Positions 9,342 to 17,290 of a stretch of 64,000 bases of DNA are shown here, one piece after another; position 1 is the first letter of the stretch, and each line of letters opens with the position of its first letter. The position numbers were made by a program, and so were the translations under genes. Source of the stretch: Rhodococcus wratislaviensis. Lineage in GTDB: Bacteria > Actinomycetota > Actinomycetes > Mycobacteriales > Mycobacteriaceae. The stretch is taken from positions 275,613 to 339,612 of the forward strand of contig NZ_UAUI01000027.1 of NCBI RefSeq assembly GCF_900455735.1, read 5' to 3'. The notes below the pieces were generated by a model, which was given only the letters and a program-made list of their open reading frames with translations, made no database searches and was not told where the DNA came from.

Positions 9342-10732
9342 TGTCGTCGGTCGCGATTCATCTCACTGAATCCGGCATGTGGTCCTGCGCTCAGGGCGTG
9401 ACGACGGCAGCTCACGAGATGACGCCGCTGTGCTTCGTCGACGACGAGTACGTGGACGTCGACGGTGGAGTTCGCTCGGTGTCCGACGCCCTGGCAGCGG
9501 TGTTCCGGTCCGTGACAGACCGTGCGGGGAACGCGGCGCCGATCGCGACGGCCGTACTGTCCTACCCGACCGAGTGGGGTTCCGCGAGGCGGAATGTGCT
9601 GTCCGACGCGGGTGCGCGCGTCGCCGCCGCCACGGTGCTGGTTCCCGTTGCCGTGGCGGCGGCCGAGGGTGCTGCGGTGTCCGGTGGCCGATGGCTGGTG
9701 CTCGAAAGCCGGACCGTGGGTGCAACGGCTGGTTACGTGGTCGGTGAGGTCGGCGGATATCGGGTCGTCGACTGCGAGCACGATCCGTCGCTCTGCGCCG
9801 AGGAGGGGATCGACGAGTGGGCGACAGCGATCGTGGAACTCGGTGCGCGAGTCCGCGGTGATCGGCCTGTCGACGGAATACTCCTCACCGGCGTCCGAGA
9901 TTCGCGGGAGCGCACATCGATGCGTGACGCCGTGATCGCCGCCGCGTCCCCGATCGCTGACGTCCGGATCGTCACCGGCGAGGAAATCGCACACGCACTC
10001 GCGTCCAGCTTGGACGCCGTTGCGGATGATCCGACGGCGATGACTGTGCCGCAGGCGAACTGGCTCGAACCGGCGCTGCAGGGATCGGAGCGCGGTGACC
10101 GACGGGGCTCGCGGCCGACGTTCTTCGCGGTGGCCGCGGTGCTGGCCGTCGGCGTCGGAGCTGTTCTCGTCTTCACCCTTCGGGAGCCCGGTGCCGGCAC
10201 CGAATCCGTCCGTGCTCTGGACTCGAGTGCGGCACCGGCGCAACCGACCCCGACGCTCACCCGATCCGCGGTGCCGACCACCACCACCACCACCGCGGCG
10301 GCGCTCGAGGCGGGCAGAATTCGCGTGACACTACCGAGCGGGTGGAAGGAGCGCCCGCCCGCCGCGTCGTCTTCTTCCGGATCTCGACTGGAGTTGGTGC
10401 CTGCGGGCGGAGCCGACAGGCGGATCATCATCACGCAGAACGCGGTTCGAGAGGGTGCCGGATACGACGAGGTGGCGGCGACCCTCGCGGCGAAGATTGC
10501 GCAGCGCGGCCGTCCCGAGCTGTTCGGCGAACTGGAGCGCGACGTCGTGTTCGGCGGTCGACCCGGCATCGCGTACAGCGAGTTTCCCGACGAGAGTTCC
10601 GTGGTGCGTTGGCACGTCCTCGTCGAGCGTGACCTCCAGGTGAGCGTCGGCTGTCAGTTCCTGGCGGAGGAGTGGGAGTCGATCGAGAACGTGTGCGAAG
10701 AGGTCGTGCGGTCGCTGGTGATCGTTCGGTGA
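9341..10732 (+). CDS. Type VII secretion-associated protein, Rv3446c family
   Basis: 463 residues. Members of this family sit directly after eccC in ESX-4 loci of Mycobacteriales; their role in secretion is unresolved. The N-terminal ~230 residues resemble an actin/Hsp70-like fold (VAIHLTESG near the start). A transmembrane helix spans about 259-280, followed by a Thr/Ala linker containing a TTTTTT run and a C-terminal extracytoplasmic domain of about 140 residues (GWKERPP to SLVIVR), the part that defines the family. ATG at 9341 overlaps the eccC stop, so translation is coupled. The gene order eccC, this gene, two WXG100 genes equals Rv3447c-Rv3444c. Confidence 0.85.
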   Translation: MSSVAIHLTESGMWSCAQGVTTAAHEMTPLCFVDDEYVDVDGGVRSVSDALAAVFRSVTDRAGNAAPIATAVLSYPTEWGSARRNVLSDAGARVAAATVLVPVAVAAAEGAAVSGGRWLVLESRTVGATAGYVVGEVGGYRVVDCEHDPSLCAEEGIDEWATAIVELGARVRGDRPVDGILLTGVRDSRERTSMRDAVIAAASPIADVRIVTGEEIAHALASSLDAVADDPTAMTVPQANWLEPALQGSERGDRRGSRPTFFAVAAVLAVGVGAVLVFTLREPGAGTESVRALDSSAAPAQPTPTLTRSAVPTTTTTTAAALEAGRIRVTLPSGWKERPPAASSSSGSRLELVPAGGADRRIIITQNAVREGAGYDEVAATLAAKIAQRGRPELFGELERDVVFGGRPGIAYSEFPDESSVVRWHVLVERDLQVSVGCQFLAEEWESIENVCEEVVRSLVIVR

Positions 10733-10863
10733 CCCCGTCCTGTTCGCCGGAGAATCTTCCACCGTGGTGGAACCGATTGGGCGGTTGATGCGTCCAATCT
10801 TGTGTAGGGGTGATTTCGGGCAGTCCAGAGGGGGCCGCCGCACCGAGAACAGAAGGAGTCACA

Positions 10864-11181
10864 ATGGCGGGAGTTGTTACCGATGTCGGCCAGATGGAGG
10901 TCGCGGCCAACCACGTGCAGACGGTGAACAGCCAGCTGCAGGGCACGATCAACAGTCTCAAGGCACGTTGCGAGGAGTCTTCTTCGGCCTGGCAGGGTGG
11001 CGCTCAGGCGGCGTTCATGGAGCTGATGGCTCGGTACGGAGATGCTGCGCGCCGTATGCAGGACTCGCTGGACGAGATTGCGGTGAAGATCCGCGAGAAC
11101 GGCAAGGGATACGACGCCGCCGAGCAGGCCAACCAGGACGCGATTCATGCGGCCGGAGCCTCGGGATCGCTCGACATCTGA
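10864..11181 (+). CDS. esxU: WXG100 family protein, EsxU-like
   Basis: 105 residues, the usual size for WXG100 proteins, which form antiparallel helical hairpins and are secreted as heterodimers by ESX systems. The WXG turn is W43-Q-G45, and a C-terminal YxxxE secretion signal is visible (Y83 to E87 in GYDAAEQ). ATG at 10864 follows AAGGAGTCACA. It forms a pair with the gene 43 bases downstream. In position and size it corresponds to EsxU (Rv3445c) of ESX-4. The symbol is assigned by synteny; the WXG100 family assignment is secure. Confidence 0.88.
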   Translation: MAGVVTDVGQMEVAANHVQTVNSQLQGTINSLKARCEESSSAWQGGAQAAFMELMARYGDAARRMQDSLDEIAVKIRENGKGYDAAEQANQDAIHAAGASGSLDI

Positions 11182-11224
11182 CGCCGGCGCCGAGAACAAT
11201 TACCAAGCTCGAGGGGAGCACCGA

Positions 11225-11512
11225 ATGTCTTCATTGAAGTACGGATTTGCCGAGTTGCAGGCGCTGGCGAGCGACATCAAGTCGAACGAAGCGAAGCTGC
11301 GCGAGACGCACGACGAGCTCCGGGGCTACGTCAACGGGCTCGTGGCGCAGTGGGAGAGCGGTGCGCGGGAGAACTACCAAGCTGTGCAGGCGAAGTGGGA
11401 CAGCTCGCACGAGGATTTGCTGCAGGTTCTGCAGACGATCTCGAAGGTCGTCCAGGACGGTGCCGTCGACATGCAAACTGCGGAAGACCGGAACGCCACG
11501 GCGTGGCTCTGA
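11225..11512 (+). CDS. esxT: WXG100 family protein, EsxT-like
   Basis: 95 residues. It is the likely dimer partner of the preceding EsxU-like protein. The expected WXG turn reads W43-E-S45-G, so the glycine is displaced by one position. No clear YxxxD/E tail is seen; the C-terminus is DRNATAWL. In ESX pairs usually only one partner carries the signal, so this fits a heterodimer. ATG at 11225 follows GAGGGGAGCACCGA. It is the last gene of the ESX-4 operon and is followed by a strong terminator. Confidence 0.86.
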   Translation: MSSLKYGFAELQALASDIKSNEAKLRETHDELRGYVNGLVAQWESGARENYQAVQAKWDSSHEDLLQVLQTISKVVQDGAVDMQTAEDRNATAWL

Positions 11513-11531
11513 CCGTCGCGTGACACGTCGA

Positions 11532-11579
11532 GTGCCCCAGCAATCCACGGTTGCTGGGGCACTGTCGTCTCCGACAGTG
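11532..11579. terminator. Hairpin terminator after the ESX-4 operon (bidirectional)
   Basis: A perfect 12-bp stem (GTGCCCCAGCAA / TTGCTGGGGCAC at 11532-11543 and 11551-11562) with a 7-base loop follows esxT. An abutting second hairpin (CACTGTCG / CGACAGTG, 11560-11579) shares its first bases with it. The pair lies between the convergent esxT and lrp-type genes and can serve both. No long U-tract follows, as is usual in Actinobacteria. Confidence 0.75.
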
Positions 11580-11590
11580 AATCGGGTGGA

Positions 11591-12043
11591 TCAGTCGGCG
11601 GGCGGTATCAGCCGGCTGAGGACGACACTGCTCTTGGTCTGAAGTACGGCCGGCTCCGACCGCAGGTTCTCCAGCGTGCGTTCGAGGTGTGCCGTGTCGG
11701 TGGTGCGGACGCGGAGAAGGGCGTTGGCGTCGCCGGTGACGGTGTACGCCTCCTGAACCTCGGTGTGACGGGACACGATCCGCGCGATCTCGACGGCCGA
11801 GGTGCGACCGCTGCAGTACAACTCGACGAAGACCTCGACGCCGTGGCCGAGTGCGCGCGGATCGAGCGCAGCATGGAATCCGGTGATCACTCCGGACTCG
11901 ACCAGTCGATCGACTCGACGCTTCACCGCGGGTGCGGACAGCCCGACCTCGGCGCCGATGGTGGCGAAGCTGGACCGTGCGTTGCGCTCCAGCCGCGCAA
12001 CGATCCGTCGATCGAGCCCGTCCAGACGCAACGAATCATCCAT
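11591..12043 (-). CDS. Lrp/AsnC family transcriptional regulator
   Basis: 150 residues. An N-terminal winged helix-turn-helix (LDRRIVARLERNARSSFATI to VKRRVDRLVESGVI) precedes a RAM effector-binding domain with the expected G-D-A-N-A-L-L-R-V strand (TVTGDANALL). It is transcribed divergently from the DDAH-like and ornithine aminotransferase genes, 81 bases away. This arrangement matches the AsnC-type Rv2324 beside Rv2323c and rocD in M. tuberculosis. The likely role is control of arginine/ornithine catabolism with an amino acid as effector; this is inferred from context. Start ATG at 12043. Confidence 0.88.
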   Translation of the reverse strand: MDDSLRLDGLDRRIVARLERNARSSFATIGAEVGLSAPAVKRRVDRLVESGVITGFHAALDPRALGHGVEVFVELYCSGRTSAVEIARIVSRHTEVQEAYTVTGDANALLRVRTTDTAHLERTLENLRSEPAVLQTKSSVVLSRLIPPAD

Positions 12044-12124
12044 GTGATGAAACGCTAGCGCATTGATCAGGCCTTTTTGTGGGTGGATACTGATTTCACC
12101 GACACCGATCGAGGGGGAGTGGAG

Positions 12125-13042
12125 ATGGCGCCCACTGCTGGTATCGAGTCCGAGAACCCGTACGAGGAGACGGCCGAGGTGCGGCGCGACACCGCCCGCA
12201 TGCCCCGGCGTGCCCACTCGCGGAGTTACCTGATGTGCCCGCCCACCTATTTCGACGTCGTCTATGCCATCAACGACTGGATGCGTCCCGAGGAGCCCGT
12301 GGACCGGGATCGCGCGATGTCGCAGTGGTCCGCGCTCGCGGACACCTACCGGCGACTCGGACACGATGTCCTCACGATCGACCCTGTCGAGGGACTTCCG
12401 GACATGGTGTTCGTCACCGACAGCGGACTCGTCGTCGACGGCGTCGCGCTCGGCGCCCGCTACCGGTCCGCCGAGCGGCGGGCCGAGGCCGAATACGTGT
12501 TCCGGTGGTTCCAGGCCAACGGGCTGATCAGACCCACCCTGCCGCGGTACGTCAACGAGGGGGAGGGCGACTTCCTCGTCGTCGGTGACGTGATCCTCGC
12601 CGGAACGGGGTTCCGGTCCGATCCGCGGTCGCACGCCGAAGCCTCGGCCCACCTCGGCCGCCCGGTGATCACGTTGAACCTCGTGAATCCCCGCTACTAC
12701 CACCTCAACACCGCGCTGGGTGTGCTCGACGACGCGACCATCGCCTACCTGCCGGCGGCGTTCTCGCCGGACAGTCGGGCTCTGCTCGGGCGGATGTTTC
12801 CCGACGCGGTGATCGCGGCCGAGACGGACACCGACTGGCTCGGACTCAACCTGGTGAGCGACGGCGCCAATGTGGTCCTGCCCGTGCAGGCTTCGCGCCT
12901 CGCGGAACAGCTGTCCGAACGCGGGTACGAGCCCGTGCCGGTCGACTATTCGGAGTTCCTCAAATCCGGTGGCGGAATCAAGTGCAGCACAATGGAGCTC
13001 CGCGGCTTCCGCGGGCTCCGGGACGCGGAAGATCAGGGGTGA
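12125..13042 (+). CDS. ddaH: Dimethylarginine dimethylaminohydrolase-like (amidinotransferase fold) hydrolase
   Basis: 305 residues, guanidino-group-modifying pentein superfamily. DDAH converts methylated arginines to citrulline; related arginine dihydrolases convert arginine to ornithine. Visible residues are a C-terminal nucleophile Cys287 (GGGIKCSTME), an active-site His in YYHLNTALGVLD, and a substrate-site stretch PDMVFVTDSGL. ATG at 12125 was chosen because it follows GAGGGGGAGTGGAG; an in-frame start 48 bases upstream lacks such a site. The ornithine aminotransferase gene starts 6 bases after its stop, so a product of ornithine would be used directly. Whether the substrate is dimethylarginine or arginine cannot be settled from sequence alone. 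Confidence 0.82.
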   Translation: MAPTAGIESENPYEETAEVRRDTARMPRRAHSRSYLMCPPTYFDVVYAINDWMRPEEPVDRDRAMSQWSALADTYRRLGHDVLTIDPVEGLPDMVFVTDSGLVVDGVALGARYRSAERRAEAEYVFRWFQANGLIRPTLPRYVNEGEGDFLVVGDVILAGTGFRSDPRSHAEASAHLGRPVITLNLVNPRYYHLNTALGVLDDATIAYLPAAFSPDSRALLGRMFPDAVIAAETDTDWLGLNLVSDGANVVLPVQASRLAEQLSERGYEPVPVDYSEFLKSGGGIKCSTMELRGFRGLRDAEDQG

Positions 13043-13048
13043 CCAGCA

Positions 13049-14275
13049 ATGTCGGACGGTGTCGTTTCCGTGTCGGATGCCACGCGTGAGGAGTTGAGCA
13101 GGGCCGACGAGCACAGCGCGCACAACTACTCGCCGCTGCCGGTCGTGATCGAGTCGGGCGCGGGCTCATGGGTGAAGGGAATCGACGGCGTCGACTACCT
13201 GGACGTTCTCGCCGGATACTCGGCGCTCAACTTCGGCCACGCACACCCCGCGCTGGTCCGGGTGGCGCGCGAGCAACTCGGCCGCCTCACGCTGACCAGC
13301 CGCGCGTTCCAGCACGATCGCTTCGCGTCCTTCTGTGAGGACCTGAGCCGGCTGTGCCGGAAGGAAGCCGTGCTGCCGATGAACACGGGCGCCGAAGCCG
13401 TGGAGACCGCGCTGAAACTGGCCCGCAAGTGGGGTTACGACGTCAAGGGTGTGCCACCGGGGCGTGCCGAGGTGATCACGTGCGCCGGGAACTTCCACGG
13501 TCGCACCATCTCGATCGTCGGGTTCTCGTCCGATCCGGACGCGTACACCGGATTCGGTCCGTTCCCGGCCGGCTTCGCGTCCGTCGAATACGGAAACGCG
13601 GCCGCTGTCGAGGCCGCGATCACCGAGAACACCGTGGCGGTGCTCCTCGAACCGATCCAGGGGGAGGCCGGAGTCCTGGTGCCACCGCCCGGCTACCTCG
13701 CGGCGGTCCGCGACATCTGCACTCGTCGCGGGATCCTGATGATCGCCGACGAGATCCAGAGCGGTCTCGGGCGGACCGGAGACACGTTCGCGTGCGACCA
13801 CGAGAACGTGACCCCCGACGTATACGTCCTGGGCAAGGCGCTCGGGGGTGGTCTGATGCCGGTCTCCGCCGTCGTTGCAGACTGGTCGGTGATGGCAGTG
13901 ATCGGCCCGGGTCAACACGGAAGCACGTTCGGCGGCAACCCCCTCGCCTGCGCGGTGGGAAGCGCGGTGGTGGACCTGCTCGAGACCGGCGAATATCAGC
14001 AGCGAAGCCGGGAGCTGGGCGCCTACCTGCACAGCATGCTGTCGCAACTGCCTCCCGGGCACGTGTCGGAGGTGCGTGGGCGTGGGCTGTGGGCCGGTGT
14101 GCAGCTGGCCGACGGTATGCCGTCCGCCCGAACGATCTGTGAAAGACTCCTGGCACGCAGGGTCCTCGCGAAGGATGCGCACGAAGGAACGATCCGCATC
14201 GCCCCGCCGCTGGTGATCGAACGGGACGAGCTGACGTGGGCGGTCGAACAGCTCGCCGACGCGCTCGCCGAGTGA
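13049..14275 (+). CDS. rocD: Ornithine aminotransferase
   Basis: 408 residues, class III PLP aminotransferase. The enzyme moves the delta-amino group of ornithine to 2-oxoglutarate, giving glutamate semialdehyde. The PLP-binding lysine is about residue 263 (VLGKALGGG). ADEIQSGLGRTG carries the Asp that holds the pyridine nitrogen, and the early NTGAEAVETALKLAR stretch matches the cofactor phosphate site. Length and motifs match full-length RocD, unlike M. tuberculosis, where rocD is split into rocD1 and rocD2. ATG start 6 bases after the DDAH-like gene. Confidence 0.92.
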   Translation: MSDGVVSVSDATREELSRADEHSAHNYSPLPVVIESGAGSWVKGIDGVDYLDVLAGYSALNFGHAHPALVRVAREQLGRLTLTSRAFQHDRFASFCEDLSRLCRKEAVLPMNTGAEAVETALKLARKWGYDVKGVPPGRAEVITCAGNFHGRTISIVGFSSDPDAYTGFGPFPAGFASVEYGNAAAVEAAITENTVAVLLEPIQGEAGVLVPPPGYLAAVRDICTRRGILMIADEIQSGLGRTGDTFACDHENVTPDVYVLGKALGGGLMPVSAVVADWSVMAVIGPGQHGSTFGGNPLACAVGSAVVDLLETGEYQQRSRELGAYLHSMLSQLPPGHVSEVRGRGLWAGVQLADGMPSARTICERLLARRVLAKDAHEGTIRIAPPLVIERDELTWAVEQLADALAE

Positions 14276-14278
14276 GTT

Positions 14279-14308
14279 TTGACCCTGGGCCTCACCGACC
14301 GGTATTGT
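14279..14308 (+). promoter_or_regulatory. Predicted promoter of rplM-rpsI
   Basis: TTGACC (14279-14284) and TATTGT (14303-14308) are separated by 18 bases, a good sigma-A-type match just after the rocD stop. It would give an rplM leader of about 130 bases. I recognise no known ribosomal-protein leader motif in that leader. Confidence 0.5.
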
Positions 14309-14443
14309 TCTCCGTTGGCGTGCCGTGCGCCGCTGTGTCCTCGTGTCGCAGTGGCTGGCGGTTCTCGGGTCTCAACTGGCCGCCGGGAATCGCTCGACGA
14401 TACGCAATGGCCAGCAGCGGATTGAACAAGACGAGGAAGTTCT

Positions 14444-14887
14444 GTGTCTACGTACACCCCGAAGGCCGGAGATGTGACCCGCACGTGGCACGTCATCGAC
14501 GCCACTGACGTGGTGCTCGGCCGCCTTGCCGTCCAGGCAGCCAACTTGCTGCGCGGCAAGCACAAGCCCACCTTTGCACCGCACGTTGACGGCGGCGACT
14601 TCGTCGTCATCATCAACGCCGAGAAGGTTGCCATCAGCGGCAACAAGCGTGAGGGCAAGTTCCTCTACCACCACTCCGGACACCCCGGTGGTCTGAAGTC
14701 CCGCTCCGTCGGTGAGGTTCTCGACAAGAACCCCGACCGCCTCGTGGAGAAGGCCATCGTCGGCATGCTCCCCAAGAACAAGCTGGGTCGCGCCATCAGC
14801 AGCAAGCTGAAGGTCTACGCGGGCCCGAACCACCCCCACGCCGCGCAGCAGCCGGTGCCATTCGAGATCAAGCAGGTGGCCCAGTGA
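14444..14887 (+). CDS. rplM: 50S ribosomal protein L13
   Basis: 147 residues, full length. L13 is an early-assembling large-subunit protein. Family signatures are present: WHVIDATDVVLGRLAVQAAN near the start, GDFVVIINAEKV, YHHSGHPGG, and VGMLPKNKLGR in the second half. The GTG start at 14444 fits the family N-terminus. The stop overlaps the rpsI start by four bases (GTGA), the usual coupling of this pair. Confidence 0.98.
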   Translation: MSTYTPKAGDVTRTWHVIDATDVVLGRLAVQAANLLRGKHKPTFAPHVDGGDFVVIINAEKVAISGNKREGKFLYHHSGHPGGLKSRSVGEVLDKNPDRLVEKAIVGMLPKNKLGRAISSKLKVYAGPNHPHAAQQPVPFEIKQVAQ

Positions 14888-15420
14888 CGGCGCCGGAGGA
14901 GCAGAACGTGTCCAACCCCGAAGAGATCACCGAGGCTGTCGAGGTCGCGGCGGACGAGTACGTGTCCGTCGAGGAGCCCGAGGTCGCCGAGGACATCGAG
15001 GCCGCTGCTGCGCCGCAGGCCCCGATCGTGATCGATCGCCCCATCCAGACCGTCGGTCGTCGTAAGGAAGCGGTTGTCCGCGTCCGTCTGACCCCCGGTT
15101 CGGGCGACTTCAAGCTCAACGGCCGCACCATCGAGGACTACTTCCCGAACAAGGTGCACCAGCAGCTGATCAAGGCTCCGCTGGTCACGGTCGAGCGTGC
15201 CGAGTCCTTCGACATCGTGGCGCTGCTGCACGGTGGCGGACCGTCCGGACAGGCCGGCGCACTGCGTCTCGCCATCGCCCGCGCGCTCATCGAGGTCACC
15301 CCCGAGGACCGTCCGGCTCTCAAGAGCGCCGGCTTCCTCACGCGTGACGCCCGCGCCGTCGAGCGCAAGAAGTACGGCCTGAAGAAGGCCCGCAAGGCAT
15401 CTCAGTACTCGAAGCGCTGA
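14884..15420 (+). CDS. rpsI: 30S ribosomal protein S9
   Basis: 178 residues. S9 sits in the small-subunit head and its C-terminal SKR tail reaches the P-site tRNA; the tail here is QYSKR. The core begins at about residue 53 (TVGRRKEAVVRVRL) and contains the conserved GGGPSGQAGALRLAIARAL. The first ~50 residues are an acidic extension rich in Glu, Ala and Val, as in other Mycobacteriales S9 proteins. GTG at 14884 overlaps the rplM stop. Confidence 0.98.
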   Translation: MTAPEEQNVSNPEEITEAVEVAADEYVSVEEPEVAEDIEAAAAPQAPIVIDRPIQTVGRRKEAVVRVRLTPGSGDFKLNGRTIEDYFPNKVHQQLIKAPLVTVERAESFDIVALLHGGGPSGQAGALRLAIARALIEVTPEDRPALKSAGFLTRDARAVERKKYGLKKARKASQYSKR

Positions 15421-15426
15421 TGTGTC

Positions 15427-15508
15427 GCCGAAGCCGCCCTCCGGGGTCGGCTTCGGCACCTGTTCTTCCCGAGAGCAGGCGTCCATCGTTACCGGACGCC
15501 TGCTCTCG
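15427..15508 (+). terminator. Tandem terminators after rpsI
   Basis: Two hairpins follow the rpsI stop. The first is GCCGAAGCCG / CGGCTTCGGC (15427-15436 and 15448-15457). The second is a 15-bp perfect stem at 15470-15484 and 15494-15508 with a nine-base loop, followed by a short T-containing stretch. They separate the ribosomal operon from glmM. Confidence 0.75.
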
Positions 15509-15557
15509 TGCTTTATCCGAGATGTAGTGGGTTTCCTAGGTGCGAGGGGTCTGGTCT

Positions 15558-16895
15558 ATGGGTCGATTGTTCGGGACGGATGGGGTTCGTGGTCTCGCGA
15601 ATACCGAGCTGACCGCCGAGTTGGCGTTGCAGGTGGCCTCCGCCGCCGCGACGGTGCTGGCGTCGCCGGGTTCGGGGGGACGCAAAACGGCTGTGGTCGG
15701 CCGCGACCCGAGAGCCAGCGGTGAAATGCTCGAGGCGGCGGTCGTCGCGGGCCTGACGTCTGCCGGCGTCGACGTTCTGAACGTCGGGGTGCTGCCGACA
15801 CCCGCAGTGGCCTACCTGACCGCGGAGTTGGACGCAGCTCTCGGTGTCATGATCTCGGCCTCGCACAATCCCATGCCCGACAACGGCATCAAGATCTTCG
15901 CGGCGGGTGGACACAAACTCGACGACGAGGTGGAAGGCCGGATCGAGGCCGTCGCCGCCGGAACCACGACACGGCGGGCGCCGACCGGTGCAGGGATCGG
16001 ACGTGTCCGGGCGGTGCCGGACGCAGCGGAACGGTATCTGCAGCACCTGGCCACCGCACTCCCGAACAGCCTCGACGGGCTGACCGTGGTGGTGGACTGT
16101 GCGCACGGCGCGGCATCGGGCGTCGCTCCCGCCGCCTACCGGGCCGCCGGCGCCACCGTCGTCGCGATCAACGCGGAACCCGACGGACTCAACATCAACG
16201 AGAACTGCGGGTCGACGCACCTCGAGAGCCTGCAGAAGGCGGTCGTCGAGCACAGCGCCGACCTGGGTCTCGCGCACGACGGGGATGCGGATCGATGCCT
16301 CGCCGTCGATGCCGCCGGTTCCCTCATCGACGGCGACGCCATCATGACCGTGCTCGCCCTCGGCATGCGCGACGCAGGCGAACTGGTCGACAACACCCTC
16401 GTCGCGACGGTCATGAGCAATCTCGGTTTGCACATCGCGATGCGCGAGGCCGGGATCTCGCTGGTCACCACTGCTGTCGGTGATCGCTACGTCCTCGAAG
16501 GGCTCCGGTCCGGCGGCTTCAGCCTGGGCGGCGAACAGTCCGGTCACGTCGTGTTCCCCGCCTTCGGCACCACCGGCGACGGAGTGCTGACGGGACTGCG
16601 GCTGATGGGCCGCATGGCGGAGACCGGACAGCCGATCGCGGACCTGGCGTCGGCGATGACGACGCTTCCGCAGGTTCTGGTCAACGTGAAGGTCGCCGAC
16701 AAGCGCGCCGTCGCCGCGTCCCCGGTCGTGCTCGACGCGGTCGTGGCCGCCGAGCGCAGCCTGGGCGACAACGGCCGGGTACTGCTGCGGCCGTCGGGTA
16801 CCGAACAACTCGTCCGCGTCATGGTCGAGGCTTCGGACATCGAAGTGGCTCGGAAGCTCGCCGACGAGCTGGCGGGCACCGTCGCCTCCGTGTGA
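15558..16895 (+). CDS. glmM: Phosphoglucosamine mutase
   Basis: 445 residues. GlmM converts glucosamine-6-phosphate to glucosamine-1-phosphate on the route to UDP-GlcNAc and peptidoglycan. The start MGRLFGTDGVRG is the family N-terminus. The phosphoserine site is Ser102 in ISASHNP, the metal loop is DGDADRC, the sugar loop GGEQSGH, and the C-terminal phosphate loop RPSGTEQLVRV. The ATG at 15558 was preferred over an in-frame start 18 bases upstream. It works with glmS, 3.7 kb downstream on the same strand. Confidence 0.98.
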   Translation: MGRLFGTDGVRGLANTELTAELALQVASAAATVLASPGSGGRKTAVVGRDPRASGEMLEAAVVAGLTSAGVDVLNVGVLPTPAVAYLTAELDAALGVMISASHNPMPDNGIKIFAAGGHKLDDEVEGRIEAVAAGTTTRRAPTGAGIGRVRAVPDAAERYLQHLATALPNSLDGLTVVVDCAHGAASGVAPAAYRAAGATVVAINAEPDGLNINENCGSTHLESLQKAVVEHSADLGLAHDGDADRCLAVDAAGSLIDGDAIMTVLALGMRDAGELVDNTLVATVMSNLGLHIAMREAGISLVTTAVGDRYVLEGLRSGGFSLGGEQSGHVVFPAFGTTGDGVLTGLRLMGRMAETGQPIADLASAMTTLPQVLVNVKVADKRAVAASPVVLDAVVAAERSLGDNGRVLLRPSGTEQLVRVMVEASDIEVARKLADELAGTVASV

Positions 16896-16901
16896 GCGGA
16901 C

Positions 16902-16942
16902 ACAGCGCACCGATCGGCCGGGGGAACCGATCGGTGCGCTGT
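16902..16942 (+). terminator. Hairpin terminator after glmM
   Basis: A perfect 16-bp stem (ACAGCGCACCGATCGG / CCGATCGGTGCGCTGT, 16902-16917 and 16927-16942) with a nine-base loop starts 7 bases after the glmM stop. It separates glmM from the small-protein operon that follows. Confidence 0.75.
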
Positions 16943-16981
16943 CGCGTCTAATGCAGTAGGTCGCGAAGAGAGGGTGGGGCA

Positions 16982-17290
16982 ATGAGCGATGGGCTCGAGG
17001 TGGACGTCGCGGTGGTGACGGACGCGGGCGCGAGACTGTTGCGGTCGGCGGAGGTCCTGAGACAACAGGCCGCTGCGACCGCCCGGCTGGAATTCGGTGG
17101 GGCGCACGCGGGCCGCGACTACGCCGCGAAGGGTGATGCGGTGCGTGACGCCCTCGGCGTCGTCGGGGTCGCGCTCGGGCAGTGGGCCGCGGACGCGGAG
17201 TCGTTCGGGCACGCGTTCCGGGCCGCCGCGGCGCGCTACTCCGGAACGGACGCGAACACCACCGCCGTCGTGAGCGGGGTGCAGTGGTGA
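16982..17290 (+). CDS. Small WXG100/EspC-like protein, Rv3440c position
   Basis: 102 residues, predicted almost wholly helical and alanine-rich. It has the size and heptad-like spacing of ESX-associated WXG100/EspC-type proteins (VDVAVVTDAGARLLRSAEVL at the start, then ALGQWAADAESFGHAF). There is no strict WXG turn between two helices; tryptophans occur late (QWAAD, and VQW at the C-terminus). The stop overlaps the next gene start by four bases. The gene corresponds in position and length to Rv3440c of M. tuberculosis, whose function is unknown. Partnership with the large downstream protein is inferred from coupling. Confidence 0.75.
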   Translation: MSDGLEVDVAVVTDAGARLLRSAEVLRQQAAATARLEFGGAHAGRDYAAKGDAVRDALGVVGVALGQWAADAESFGHAFRAAAARYSGTDANTTAVVSGVQW

